DNA from: Pseudomonas sputi
Lineage (GTDB): Bacteria; Pseudomonadota; Gammaproteobacteria; Pseudomonadales; Pseudomonadaceae
Assembly (NCBI RefSeq): GCF_021603585.1
Contig: NZ_BQHI01000009.1
Location: 124,001-188,000, forward strand
Length of the DNA stretch: 64,000 nt
Direction: 5' to 3'
The notes beneath the pieces were generated by a model. The model ran no database searches, was not told the DNA's origin, and was given only the letters and a program-made list of their open reading frames with translations. How positions within the stretch are numbered: the stretch's first letter is position 1; the number at the start of each line of letters is the position of its first letter. Shown one piece after another: positions 42,834 to 52,333 of the stretch. Made by a program: the position numbers and the translations under genes.

Positions 42834-43529
42834 ATGACAACCGTCGTTCCGCGAGACCTTCCACTGGTCGATCTGCTATCGAATGCTTCATCTGCTGATC
42901 TCAATGTCTTGGCCGATCTCATCACGGATAATGAGAAGGGAAGGGTAGCCCTGGACAGTAAGGTCAAGATTACGATCCGGAATCATCGTGCGAAAGGTTC
43001 CCTCGGTTCTATACCCGATGTGTTGGAAGCTGAGATTCGTGCGTTTGGAAGCAACAGCATCGCCAATATGTTTAGGTCGAGTGGCGTCAGTTATCTGGAA
43101 TTGGCCACCGATGTGGCGAAAAATCTCGACGGAAAACCGACTGCCTCGCATGACATCTTTGATATAGAAGAGCTTGTCATGCGACAGGCGCTGAGCCAGA
43201 TCAAAGGTATAAAGACTTACTCAAGTCATGCAGAACTATTGCATCAGGTTGCGCAGGTTGTGAAGACGTTGGTTTCCTCCGCTAGCAAATTTGGCAGTAT
43301 CGCTGCAACTGGAGGCGCAGCTGCAGCATCGAGCGCGGTTGGTAGTCGCTTGGTAGGGCTAGTCGCGCCACCGCTGGCAGTGTTAGCAGCCGGCGTTACC
43401 ATTTACCAAGTGACCTCGCCCGCATTTCGCATTACCGTCCCGGCGGTGCTTCAAATCGCCAGAATCCGTCGAATTCGGTATGAAGCCGACTTTGCCGCTT
43501 ATCAAGAGGAACTGCGCTCATGCCTATAA
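42834..43529 (+). CDS. YaaW-family protein
   Basis: A 231-residue protein from ATG 42834 (GGGAG upstream). The start LNVLADLITDNEKGRVALDSK, the block EIRAFGSNSIANMFRSSGVSY and the end FRITVPAVLQIARIRRIR match E. coli YaaW block by block. YaaW has no known function. A Gly/Ala-rich hydrophobic region near residues 165-195 could insert in membranes. Its stop overlaps the next gene by ten bases, so they act together. Confidence 0.75.
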   Translation: MTTVVPRDLPLVDLLSNASSADLNVLADLITDNEKGRVALDSKVKITIRNHRAKGSLGSIPDVLEAEIRAFGSNSIANMFRSSGVSYLELATDVAKNLDGKPTASHDIFDIEELVMRQALSQIKGIKTYSSHAELLHQVAQVVKTLVSSASKFGSIAATGGAAAASSAVGSRLVGLVAPPLAVLAAGVTIYQVTSPAFRITVPAVLQIARIRRIRYEADFAAYQEELRSCL

Positions 43530-44488
43530 ACGCTGACGCATTGGTGCGATCGCTGCCAGATTTACCAGACGTGCTAGCCAAGATTCAAAGTGGTTTATAC
43601 CGCTTGTACGGTGGAGTAGTTAGGTATGCCCCGAATACCGGAAAAGGCGGGCAGATCGTAGGGCACTTGCTATTCCCAGGTGATAGTCAGCTAACTCAGG
43701 AGCGTCTACAGCAGCTTCAAGCAACGCTATCCAAGGGCCTCGAATCGCTTGAAAGCGGAATGGGCCACCTGCAACAAAGTATGGGCGTACTCCAAGGTTT
43801 GCAGTCAGCCAACGTTGTTATGACTGGATTGAATTTGGCGGTTACCACCGCGGGATTCGTGATCGTTTGTAAAAAACTCGACGGTATTAGCGAGCTGATA
43901 CATGCTCAGTCGCATGCCATTAATCAGACCTTGCAGATCGTGGGCGACCTTCATGACCGTGGTTTCATGATGGATAAGGCTCAGTTTTGGGCGTTGACTC
44001 AGACCGCACGCCAGTATTGCGAGATGGGAGAAGTCGAACAACTGAAGGGCCTCATTGCACCCTTGCACAAGGAATATCAGTTCACCAAGCTCGTTTTGGA
44101 GAGGCATGCGTCAATCGGTGCGAGTAGCGTCGAGCGCCTCAATGAGATTGGTTTGCTCCAAGATCGCCTGATCAACTTGGGTCTGCTGACGGCGCACGTT
44201 CAAATGAGAATTGGAGCATTCAAATACAGCCATGAGTGTGTATCACGGCTTGAGAGTGACCTGATATCGCTTAATACTCGACGCATAGAAATCCTCACCA
44301 ATGATCGCAACGTCGCATCAAATATTGACCACAAACAATTCGAGGATCTGCGTAGTTTTCTGCGGCAAGGTAAGAATGTGTTGCCAGCGCTTACCTACCA
44401 AGCTGACGTGATCGAATTGGAGAGCCGTAATCCTGGCTTGCTCGAGCGCGCGTATGAGTCAAAGGAAATCTTGCTGGTCGCAGCTTGA
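43520..44488 (+). CDS. Coiled-coil protein coupled to YaaW
   Basis: A 322-residue protein. Residues about 60-95 are a coiled coil (QERLQQLQATLSKGLESLESG), followed by one hydrophobic segment (ANVVMTGLNLAVTTAGFVIV, about 98-117) and a long helical part. No enzymatic motif. Overlap with YaaW suggests a two-protein complex at the membrane. A defence or pore role is speculation. Confidence 0.6.
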   Translation: MPINADALVRSLPDLPDVLAKIQSGLYRLYGGVVRYAPNTGKGGQIVGHLLFPGDSQLTQERLQQLQATLSKGLESLESGMGHLQQSMGVLQGLQSANVVMTGLNLAVTTAGFVIVCKKLDGISELIHAQSHAINQTLQIVGDLHDRGFMMDKAQFWALTQTARQYCEMGEVEQLKGLIAPLHKEYQFTKLVLERHASIGASSVERLNEIGLLQDRLINLGLLTAHVQMRIGAFKYSHECVSRLESDLISLNTRRIEILTNDRNVASNIDHKQFEDLRSFLRQGKNVLPALTYQADVIELESRNPGLLERAYESKEILLVAA

Positions 44489-44548
44489 TCTGTCCGTCTA
44501 GATGCGGAATGAGGATTGATGCTAACCCTGTTCTGAGAAGAATGATCA

Positions 44549-44572
44549 ATGCTCGCAGTATCTTGCGAGCAT
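44549..44572 (+). terminator. Hairpin after the YaaW pair
   Basis: ATGCTCGCA, loop GTATCT, TGCGAGCAT: perfect 9-bp stem 60 bases past the stop. No T-run follows, so termination strength is uncertain. Confidence 0.45.
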
Positions 44573-44801
44573 CGCACATCGAAAGGATTGTCGAGTTAGC
44601 TTCTGAGAGGCGGTTAGTCGCACCAGGAGCATAAGCAACGCGTCATGGATATGACGAACTTCCTGATGGTTGATATCGGTAGCTTGTCTTTTCAATCAAA
44701 CAATTACTCCACTATGGCTTCTTCCATTTATTGAAGGATGAATCAAACGCTGTCGATATTTGCTAAAGCTCCATAGCGAAGGGGGAGGCAGTTGTACAGC
44801 A

Positions 44802-44907
44802 GCAAGCGGAGCGCGCAGGCGTGAGGATGAAAGCCCGGAGGGCCGAGACGCAGACGCTCGCGTCAAGGCTCGGTTTACGACAGCCGTCCCCTGTAGGGGC
44901 ACGCACG
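44802..44907. repeat. GC-rich dispersed repeat, copy 2
   Basis: Second copy of the repeat at 41937-42041, same orientation (GCAAGCGGA, GCGCAGGCGTGAGGATG, ACGACAGCC, CCCC/GGGG end). Together the copies bracket the DUF7693 and YaaW genes. Confidence 0.6.
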
Positions 44908-44917
44908 AAACAGTATC

Positions 44918-45388
44918 CTAAAGACCCAACTCAGATTCCAGGCGCGTACCTCGCAAATGCTTAGGTACAGATTTCACCGGAATCCAATCCAACGCTGCTC
45001 TCGTCATCTCGTGCCAAATATCTGATTGGATTGACAACCGATTATCGTACGCACCGATTGCTTTATATTGTTTAAGTACCTGCTTGATAACCCTAATGAC
45101 ACCCCTAGGATACCGTCCACGACATTGCGCGTCCGATATCGGCACATAATGGTAGCAGCCATATGTTTGCGCATTTCTTTTCGCCAGAACGGCCAGTTTT
45201 GCTCGTAGCGCTTTCTTGTTCATTGTCGTCCCTACTGACCACCAAATTACCTCAACGTCGTCCAGATCCATTTCTTCTGGCGGGTAATCTCCATAGTTGT
45301 CAAGGTCGTCGCACGGTAACGGTCGATTCGGTGCCGGACGTGGCCGTGATGGTAAACCCTTGTTCGAACTACTATTCGATATGCTCAT
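44918..45388 (-). CDS. Hypothetical protein
   Basis: A 156-residue protein with a Ser/Pro-rich start, an acidic stretch (PPEEMDLDDVEVIWW) and a basic helical second half (KKALRAKLAVLAKRNAQ, RGVIRVIKQVLKQYK). No domain recognised; the basic part might bind nucleic acid. Single gene next to the repeat. Confidence 0.5.
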   Translation of the reverse strand: MSISNSSSNKGLPSRPRPAPNRPLPCDDLDNYGDYPPEEMDLDDVEVIWWSVGTTMNKKALRAKLAVLAKRNAQTYGCYHYVPISDAQCRGRYPRGVIRVIKQVLKQYKAIGAYDNRLSIQSDIWHEMTRAALDWIPVKSVPKHLRGTRLESELGL

Positions 45389-45588
45389 ATATCATTACGC
45401 TCAACGGATGAGGATATTATTTCCTGGCAAACCTTGCAGGTATTGTTTATTAGTATCTGGTTCGGCGCGCGACTTTGCAACATTCATGATTTCCGGTAGG
45501 ATAAATAGATAGTGTGTATTTAGCCAACAAAGCTTATTGCACGATATAGATGACACAACCTACCTTTCTATTAATACAGCGGAATCAT

Positions 45589-45918
45589 ATGCGGATATTG
45601 AATTTGGTACTGGTGGCGCTTACGGCAGCCATCGTGACCTTACCAGCGCAAGCGAAAAATCTTACCAAGAATGAAATTGAAGTTTGCAAATGGGGAGCAG
45701 GGGTCGCGGGCTCTGCGCAACAATCCAAGCTTTCGGGTGTCACATTGTACAGCGCGAAGAATAATCTGAAAAAACGCACATATTCTAAGCCATGGATGCC
45801 AAAGATGGCGTTAGGAATAACCGAGCAAACCTACAAAAGTAAATCAAGATTGAAACCTGCTGCCGTCAAGAACACGTATTACCAAGGATGCGTCAAGCAT
45901 GAATTGGCCAAAAAATAG
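45589..45918 (+). CDS. Small secreted hypothetical protein
   Basis: From ATG 45589 a 109-residue protein with a signal peptide (MRILNLVLVALTAAIVTLPAQA) and a Lys-rich mature part with two cysteines (EVCKWG, YQGCVKHE). Probably periplasmic. No family recognised. Confidence 0.55.
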   Translation: MRILNLVLVALTAAIVTLPAQAKNLTKNEIEVCKWGAGVAGSAQQSKLSGVTLYSAKNNLKKRTYSKPWMPKMALGITEQTYKSKSRLKPAAVKNTYYQGCVKHELAKK

Positions 45919-46027
45919 GAGCAGGTTGGCCAAGATGATTAGCACGCTTGCAGCAATATTGATCAAATGACGCATAGCATATGATAAGCGCTTGTAGGGT
46001 AGGGTGCCGCTCTCTATCACACTTGAA

Positions 46028-46603
46028 TCATTTTTCTTTCTTGGTATTAAGCATTTTCATCATCTGGCGAAGCTGTTTTGAGAGTTCAGCATTTCTGTGC
46101 TGTAAATCTGCGTTTTCTGCTTTGAGGTGTTCAATTGTCACGATCAATGTTTTATGGCTATCCACCATTTGATTCTCGATAGCAGCTGCGAGAGCATCAG
46201 CAAGCTTCAGATTGGAAAGCCTTTCGATTTCTTGAGCTTGCGTGCGTGATTCATTCTGAATCTGACGTTTTGTCAGCTTTCTACCTGTTGCGTACCGCCT
46301 TGCAGCACAACTGTCCCACAATTGTTCTAAAGCAACATTGTGTTGAGATATCAGTTCATGGATCTCGGGTTGCCTCCTTTTATTCAGCAAACTGTCGTGG
46401 ACATTGCCTGCTTTAGCTATGTCCCGAGCAACAATCTTTCGTTTGTTCAATCTGAGATTTGCTCCTGCCTCAATCTCAGACTTGATGTGCTCATAAGCCT
46501 TGCAAACAGCCTGGTAGAGGTTTCGCTTCGTGTCCGAGGTTACCCATTCGGGTTCCTCGGTCGGCTTCGCAGCATTGGAATAATTACCAAGGCTAAATCT
46601 CAT
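46028..46603 (-). CDS. Small coiled-coil partner of the recombinase module
   Basis: A 191-residue protein. The first 90 residues are helical with basic patches (KRKIVARDIAKAGNVHDSLLNKRR), and the last 50 form a coiled coil (TIEHLKAENADLQHRNAELSKQLRQ). It overlaps the upstream recombinase gene by four bases (46600-46603). It resembles TnpC of Tn554-like elements or GmtX of gamma-mobile-trio islands in size and position, proteins that assist paired recombinases. The assignment is by context. Confidence 0.6.
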   Translation of the reverse strand: MRFSLGNYSNAAKPTEEPEWVTSDTKRNLYQAVCKAYEHIKSEIEAGANLRLNKRKIVARDIAKAGNVHDSLLNKRRQPEIHELISQHNVALEQLWDSCAARRYATGRKLTKRQIQNESRTQAQEIERLSNLKLADALAAAIENQMVDSHKTLIVTIEHLKAENADLQHRNAELSKQLRQMMKMLNTKKEK

Positions 46604-48564
46604 GCGGCCACACCTTCATCCAGACGTTTAGAGATTTTCCTGACCACCTCAGAGCTGATTTTTCCTAAGGACTTAAGGGGATGATTCTCGGCAATGAATT
46701 GGTGTGAAATAGCTATTCGCTCAAGCTCATGTTTCTGCAGATTATTATTCATGCTATGCGGACAACCTGCGCATATTTCGGGTGCGCTACGTTGGTCAAC
46801 GTTCGGGATTCCAGTAGCAGGGTCATGACATTTCGCAATATTTTGCTCGCTCTGGCGCAATGCACAATAGCCCCACTCGAAAGCGGTAAAACGCACGAAC
46901 TGGTCTGCTAAGTCGTTAAGGTGGGATTCAAACTCATCAGCGGAAAAAATGGAAATCTCTGCCATTTCTTTATCGATTCGCCGCGCTGCAGGCCCATAAA
47001 AACGATCATCGAGACCACCTACGGCGATTCTTCCCATGACTTCTTTCAGATAGTCACGTTCCATGCTCATTCGAATCGACTCTTTTAATTTTTCACCCGT
47101 ATATCTTCGAGTGTGGAAGGAGCCATGCGAATGCCGGAAGTGCTCACGAATTTTTTCCATTACATTACCGTCAAACCTGCGCAGAGCAAATTCGGCGAAT
47201 GTATGCCGGGCCTGATGCGGAGATACGGCAGAGTGAATCTTTCCTGCTTCAGGGTGTTTTTCGACTACGTGAGTCTGGTAAAACTCTTTAAACCAAAGGG
47301 TTAAATTACCAATGCTATAACCCGCGTCAGCAAGCCATTCCTTTGCACTGAGCTTCCCCCACCCGCGAGCTACCTGAAAAGCGCCATCCCGGTATCCGCT
47401 ATGAATTAATGGGAGATTGAATACGTCAGTGTCTACAACCGTAATAGCTTTCATCAAGTCAGCAGCAGCCGCTGCCAGACCGTGTAAGGATCTGGGGTGA
47501 GAGAATCCAGATTCCGTCTTATTGTTTACAGATTTAAACCACCAGGAGCCATCGGGATCCTTCTTATAGTCGTTTATCTTCATGCCTTGAATTTCATGAA
47601 TACGAAAGCCGCTCAACAACGCAATGGTTGCGATACTGGCCTTTGAAAGCAAACGGCAAAACTCAGTGAGCTCGCCAATAGTTTTCCACGGTAAGCGGTC
47701 GAAGGATGCATTGGTTGCATTATCAATGGCTTCACCCATTTCTATCGCAGATTCGGCCCAATCCCTCTCAAAGCGAGTCAGCTTGTAGTTAGGAGATTGA
47801 ATCCTTCGAAATAAAGCTAACCGATCTTTTGTCCCGAACCAATTCGCAATGTTTGATTTGAGCTTGCGCCACTGGCTAAAGAAAATAACTGCAATTTTCG
47901 CTTCGTCTGATTCTATTAGCGTTATGGCCTCAGCTAGCATTATTGAGGCGCAGGTCATGGGAATCGACCCGTAGCTGCCGCCTTTTTTCCACTCAGAATA
48001 TTCAATCTCTAAGGGGGCGAGCAACGGCTCCATGATGGTCTTTCTAAAGAGCTCAGTCATCCGATGAGTGGTTCCATCAGGTAGCTCGCCCGTGTGCACC
48101 ATGGTATTTGTTCTGTCGAAAATTTTACTCAACATTACCATTGTGGAAGTGCCGAGAACGCCTATTGCCTCTTTGGTGTTGTCCTTACGTACCATAAAAT
48201 AACGATACATTGTCTGCATTTCTAATCTGGAGAGGGACTGCAGTGCCCTGTCTGGGAAGTAGCTTTCCCAATATTCACAGATATCGCGAAGGTAGGCCAG
48301 TTCCTGGCGCGCGCTTGATAGACTGCTTACGACAATTCGCCCCTTGTCATCAGCATACCCTTGGGAAATATCGCTTTGCAGAAAATACATCTGTGCAAAA
48401 ACTTTCTTCGACTCAGAGCAATTCCACTCAAAACTAACAGTGTAGAATTTTCCATGAAGAGGCTCCTGGATCAGAAAGCAATCGTCTCCTAACTGATTGG
48501 GCATTGATTCAATTTGGGACGATAACGTGATAAGGGCGTTATCTACAGCTCTTTCTAGTATCAT
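46600..48564 (-). CDS. Tyrosine recombinase, third gene of the module
   Basis: A 654-residue site-specific recombinase. The catalytic set is visible in the C-terminal half: Arg in LLSGFRIHEIQG, HxxR in SPHQARHTFAEFAL, and HFRHSHGSFHTRRYTGEK with the His and the probable nucleophilic Tyr. The size fits large Tn554 TnpB-like or GMT-type integrases. It starts four bases after the preceding gene, so the four genes form one operon. Confidence 0.75.
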   Translation of the reverse strand: MILERAVDNALITLSSQIESMPNQLGDDCFLIQEPLHGKFYTVSFEWNCSESKKVFAQMYFLQSDISQGYADDKGRIVVSSLSSARQELAYLRDICEYWESYFPDRALQSLSRLEMQTMYRYFMVRKDNTKEAIGVLGTSTMVMLSKIFDRTNTMVHTGELPDGTTHRMTELFRKTIMEPLLAPLEIEYSEWKKGGSYGSIPMTCASIMLAEAITLIESDEAKIAVIFFSQWRKLKSNIANWFGTKDRLALFRRIQSPNYKLTRFERDWAESAIEMGEAIDNATNASFDRLPWKTIGELTEFCRLLSKASIATIALLSGFRIHEIQGMKINDYKKDPDGSWWFKSVNNKTESGFSHPRSLHGLAAAAADLMKAITVVDTDVFNLPLIHSGYRDGAFQVARGWGKLSAKEWLADAGYSIGNLTLWFKEFYQTHVVEKHPEAGKIHSAVSPHQARHTFAEFALRRFDGNVMEKIREHFRHSHGSFHTRRYTGEKLKESIRMSMERDYLKEVMGRIAVGGLDDRFYGPAARRIDKEMAEISIFSADEFESHLNDLADQFVRFTAFEWGYCALRQSEQNIAKCHDPATGIPNVDQRSAPEICAGCPHSMNNNLQKHELERIAISHQFIAENHPLKSLGKISSEVVRKISKRLDEGVAA

Positions 48565-48568
48565 CGTC

Positions 48569-50737
48569 TCACCTGATAATCGGCGTAGGGAAAGTAAACT
48601 TATCCATCATTTCTTTTCCCTGAAAAGTTGTTTTCTGATCGAATTTTTCAAGCGCGCTTTCAATGTGAGCTACCTGCATTGCAATGGAAAATGCTTTCAG
48701 GTCATCCACCACGGAAAGAGATTGGAGATGATTAATGCATGCATCGCGGTAATTGAGAAGCAAAGCGGCTGTGATTGGATTTGTAATAATGAATTTTTCA
48801 TTACCCTTTTCCAATTCCCCAAAAGGTGAAACCGTAAATCCAGCTTGCTGAGCAGACAATAGCAAATTGTCAAATTCCTCCAGCTCTCCTTGGTCGCTCT
48901 TTTGCTCCGCCCAACCTAGCATGACTTTCAGGTCTTCAATGCTAATGAAACTTTCTTCGCTTAGCGCCGCTTGAACCTTTCTAGCATCTTCAACCATTAA
49001 ATGGCCGACACTGGTGGCGAATTTTGCGCGCTTGTCTAGGCGATATTTTGTCTCGCTGGCATTGATGTAAACAACCTTCTTTACGCCTACAGAATGCGCT
49101 GTTGCATCAGCACCAACTACTTCCTGTGAATACTTTTCAAAAGCTTCGTTGGAGGCATTACCTTCGTCAACATCTAGAATGGCTCGGGATTGGGCTATCG
49201 CGGTCACAGTGATTGTTTGTCTCTTCACCGGTGTAGGGGATTCTCCAGTAACGCCACGAGATTCATTTTCTCGTCTCGTCTTAGTATTTCGCCAGATAGC
49301 CCGATTGTTTTCTGATACACGTCGAACAATATCAGAGAAAAGCTCCACTTCTTGCGATGAGGAAAACTGCGCTTTGTATTGGGCGGTTTGTGGATAAGAG
49401 GCCATTGCCAAAGGTCTGAATACAGCGCTATCGATGCATTGGATATTACCGGTAGTAGGCAGGTCGAATAGCTTTTCACTGCTCAAAGGGAAAAATCTAC
49501 GAAAACTTTGCTTCAGTGATTCGAAAACGGCGTAGGCTTCGTATTGCATTGATCTTGGCGGATGTGCAGCTACCTCTCTGATACGTTTCGCACTGCGGTT
49601 TTTAATGTAAATTGGAGATGCAGCGCTTGGCGTTATCCGTAGATCACTAACCAACATGTCTAGTATGCCAGTCAGTTGTATCCGGTCGGTGGCAAGGAGC
49701 CATGCAAAAGCGAGTTCTTCGCTTGGCGTGTGTTTGATCAAGAATAGGTAATCGATATTATGAAAATATAATGTGTCTTCAATATTTTCAGGTTGAGTAT
49801 CTAACGCTCCTGATTCACGCAAGCCTCGCTTGATCTGCAGATTTGCTTGTTCAAGAGTTAAAGGTTGGCTTTGTTCAATTTGTGCGTAACGGAAATCAGT
49901 TTGGTTATGCAACAAACGTTCTTTAAGCTGCAGGTTGTCGCTGTGGAGGATAGCCAATGCTAAGGGTTTGTACTGAACGCTTCGTTTGCTATTTTTTGTG
50001 CTGAATTTGAGCTCTTCAAAGTCATCACCACATTGCGACAGTATCTCTGCTACTTTGTTCATGACTTTTGGGTTGCTGAACAAATCTAGGCGCTGTCTAT
50101 TCATCTCTTTCAAAAATTGGCAGCAAAACCGGATTGTCGAACGTACAATTTTCAGTTCGTCTTTTTCGAGTTGGTCTGTAATCTGCCCAAGGCTTTTTGT
50201 GGCGCGCGCTGCCCTATTGGAGACAGATGGGATATACGCCATTACCCTTTTGATTTTGGATGCTGCTTCCGATTGGAGGGGCTCGCCGTGCGTATCCTCG
50301 ACAAACCATTGGAATGCCGTCCGGTATCCGGACATGTATGCGCAAATCGAGTTTTGTTCAAGCTCTTTAACTGTCCGAAAATAACGAACATAATCTTGAA
50401 TAAATGCGTCTGGCAATGTTGACGCGTTGGGGTATTCTGTGATTGCCCACTTCTCAAGGTTTTTGAACCTGTTAACCCTAGAGTAGGCGTTATGCGGGGA
50501 CGTTTTTTTGAGTGCACCACTGTTGAGATAACGAATCAGACACAAAAAAACAGGGCAGGACTTGAACTGCTCTGGAATGTCAACGCGCATCTGCTCTACT
50601 TGACCACCCATAGTTTTCTGCACTGCCACAATCGCAAAAAAATCTGATGGACTAAAGTTTAATAATGAGCTAGGAGCCAGAGAGGAGAGTTTCGGTTTAT
50701 GCTCTTCAACATTAGGATCATCATTCATCTGGTTCAT
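48569..50737 (-). CDS. Large integrase-like protein, second gene of the module
   Basis: A 722-residue protein between two recombinases. The N-terminal 170 residues resemble a core-binding domain (ALKKTSPHNAYSRVNRFKNLEKW). The C-terminal part (ETKYRLDKRAKFATSVGHLMVEDARKVQ) has a recombinase-like layout, but I could not find a clear Arg-HxxR-Tyr set, so it may be non-catalytic. It overlaps the first gene by 17 bases. Confidence 0.6.
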   Translation of the reverse strand: MNQMNDDPNVEEHKPKLSSLAPSSLLNFSPSDFFAIVAVQKTMGGQVEQMRVDIPEQFKSCPVFLCLIRYLNSGALKKTSPHNAYSRVNRFKNLEKWAITEYPNASTLPDAFIQDYVRYFRTVKELEQNSICAYMSGYRTAFQWFVEDTHGEPLQSEAASKIKRVMAYIPSVSNRAARATKSLGQITDQLEKDELKIVRSTIRFCCQFLKEMNRQRLDLFSNPKVMNKVAEILSQCGDDFEELKFSTKNSKRSVQYKPLALAILHSDNLQLKERLLHNQTDFRYAQIEQSQPLTLEQANLQIKRGLRESGALDTQPENIEDTLYFHNIDYLFLIKHTPSEELAFAWLLATDRIQLTGILDMLVSDLRITPSAASPIYIKNRSAKRIREVAAHPPRSMQYEAYAVFESLKQSFRRFFPLSSEKLFDLPTTGNIQCIDSAVFRPLAMASYPQTAQYKAQFSSSQEVELFSDIVRRVSENNRAIWRNTKTRRENESRGVTGESPTPVKRQTITVTAIAQSRAILDVDEGNASNEAFEKYSQEVVGADATAHSVGVKKVVYINASETKYRLDKRAKFATSVGHLMVEDARKVQAALSEESFISIEDLKVMLGWAEQKSDQGELEEFDNLLLSAQQAGFTVSPFGELEKGNEKFIITNPITAALLLNYRDACINHLQSLSVVDDLKAFSIAMQVAHIESALEKFDQKTTFQGKEMMDKFTFPTPIIR

Positions 50738-51929
50738 CGTTCAGTGCCCGCCTTATTTTTTCTCGACGATGAATTTTACCATCGAAGACTACATATTCTT
50801 CTGTCGTTTCCTCATCTTCATGCCCCATTTGTTCTGGTACGTATTGCCAAGGGTCGTAACCATGTTTGTAGCAGAAGTCAACAAGATTTGTTGCGTATGT
50901 ATGTCGCATAGCATGAAATGTCAGCGAATGGAAAGATATATCGCTGATGAAATGCATGAGCGGATCTTCTTTGTGAAGTTTTGCTATGACGGTATCGATA
51001 TGGGCGCTAGCTGATTTCTTGGCTACCCTAAAAACGTATGTGGCATGTTCCAGTGATAAGGATGAGCCATCGGCCTTGCATATCAATGAGCCATCTGGTA
51101 TCGAACTTCTTCGGCCTTCTATAAAGAACTTTATCTTTCTGAATGCTTTAGGGTGGATATCAACTTTTCTTAATTTCTCGCCTTTGCCAATAATCGATAC
51201 AGTAATCGTTTGGCTCTCAATCTTTTCTGCGCTCGCTATGAGTTTCCGCAAATCACTGGTAATGAGGTTTCTTGGGTCGGTAACTTCGCTAGATCTAAGT
51301 CCGCAATGGTATCCAAGCTGAAGTACCAATTCATCTCGCTCTTTTTCAAAGGCGGACTTTGTAATTACGTTGCCCAATAGTGTTTCGAATAAGCTCTTGT
51401 CGACGTACTGATTATATAAGTCGAAGTTGACTTTCTTCTTAGCGTCGCCTTGCTTTTTTAATTCTGTTGTACGGTACGTGTAACTGAATTTCGGAGGTGA
51501 GATAAGTAGGCCAGTTTCCCACGCAAAGTTATAGAATGATCTCAGTGTTGAAATATGCCGTTGAATTGATTTGTCTACAAACGCCCTCTGCATCGCTAGG
51601 TGCGAATAAAGGTATCCGGACATATCCGTGTCCCTGAGATTCCTCCAATCCTGATCGTGATCGCTCAAGGCTTGGAAGAAGCTTTTCAGGTCGTCTGCGG
51701 CTGCCTTGAGGCTGTTTTTGAAGTGGCCCTTTTGAGCCAGATGCGTCAAAAAAAGGGAGGGTGCAGGGACGATACTGTCTGCTTCAAGCGGCCCATCCTT
51801 GAGGATCGCGTAGGTGCTGATGGCGCCGCCCGACCATGCGATGTTTTCTACGTAACGGATCCTCACAGGGCAGTGCCTCGAATTTATTTGTCTGAATTCA
51901 AGGTAAATCAGTGAGTTAGGGAGCGTCAA
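50721..51929 (-). CDS. Tyrosine recombinase/integrase, first gene of the module
   Basis: A 402-residue tyrosine recombinase with a SAM-like core-binding domain (residues about 60-160) and a complete catalytic domain: Arg in LGYHCGLRSSEV, HxxR in TFHAMRHTYATNLV, and GHEDEETTEEYV with the His and Tyr. It is the outermost gene, starting only about 30 bases from the broken endonuclease I gene, as expected for an integrase next to its attachment site. Confidence 0.85.
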   Translation of the reverse strand: MTLPNSLIYLEFRQINSRHCPVRIRYVENIAWSGGAISTYAILKDGPLEADSIVPAPSLFLTHLAQKGHFKNSLKAAADDLKSFFQALSDHDQDWRNLRDTDMSGYLYSHLAMQRAFVDKSIQRHISTLRSFYNFAWETGLLISPPKFSYTYRTTELKKQGDAKKKVNFDLYNQYVDKSLFETLLGNVITKSAFEKERDELVLQLGYHCGLRSSEVTDPRNLITSDLRKLIASAEKIESQTITVSIIGKGEKLRKVDIHPKAFRKIKFFIEGRRSSIPDGSLICKADGSSLSLEHATYVFRVAKKSASAHIDTVIAKLHKEDPLMHFISDISFHSLTFHAMRHTYATNLVDFCYKHGYDPWQYVPEQMGHEDEETTEEYVVFDGKIHRREKIRRALNDEPDE

Positions 51930-51936
51930 CGTTTCG

Positions 51937-52329
51937 TCAGATTTGGTTCTCTACCGTATAAACCTCGCCGATGCTCGGCACCAGGTTGTGCAGATCGGCT
52001 TCGGCTTTCTGATAAACCGGGTCGTAGCGTGTGCAATTCTTGCGACCTCCTTCCTGCCAGCATTGACGCTGATGGCCGAATTGCCACGCGGGAACGATGT
52101 GCTCCCATTCGATGCGGGACGCCCGCTTGGCGTTCTTGCGTGGGACATAGCCGCAGGCGGCCAGATCGACCTTGTTGCCGGTGTATTTGCACCCGCAATA
52201 GAACTCGGTGGATTGTGGGGCGTACAGTTTCCAGGCGACCTTCTTGGCCTCGGTGAACGTACGCGGTGCGCCAGCTTGCGCACCAAGGGAGATAAACAGC
52301 AACAGCACAGCAGCAAAACGCAGAATCAT
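51937..52329 (-). pseudogene. Host endonuclease I gene truncated at the island junction
   Basis: From ATG 52329 a signal peptide ([19 protein letters not shown]) leads into a normal endonuclease I domain ([31 protein letters not shown]). Right after GEV, where relatives continue NGDR-NF, the sequence switches to YTVENQI and stops. The C-terminal third, with part of the active site, is absent here. The break at about 51955-51966 adjoins the recombinase operon, so I read it as the insertion point of the island. The missing part was not found in the window. Confidence 0.8.
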
Positions 52330-52333
52330 TGAA

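Noticed and set aside
46028-51929. Classification of the recombinase module as a RIT (recombinase-in-trio) element
   Set aside because: RIT recombinases are mostly 300-450 residues; two proteins here are far larger and the small coiled-coil partner fits Tn554-like or gamma-mobile-trio elements better.
33853-52329. Idea that the endonuclease I at 33853 is the host gene rebuilt by the island, with its 3' half being the missing end of the truncated gene
   Set aside because: Its 3' half belongs to a different subfamily (extra cysteine module) from what the truncated gene's close relatives carry, and its 5' half is equally divergent. It reads as one independent gene.
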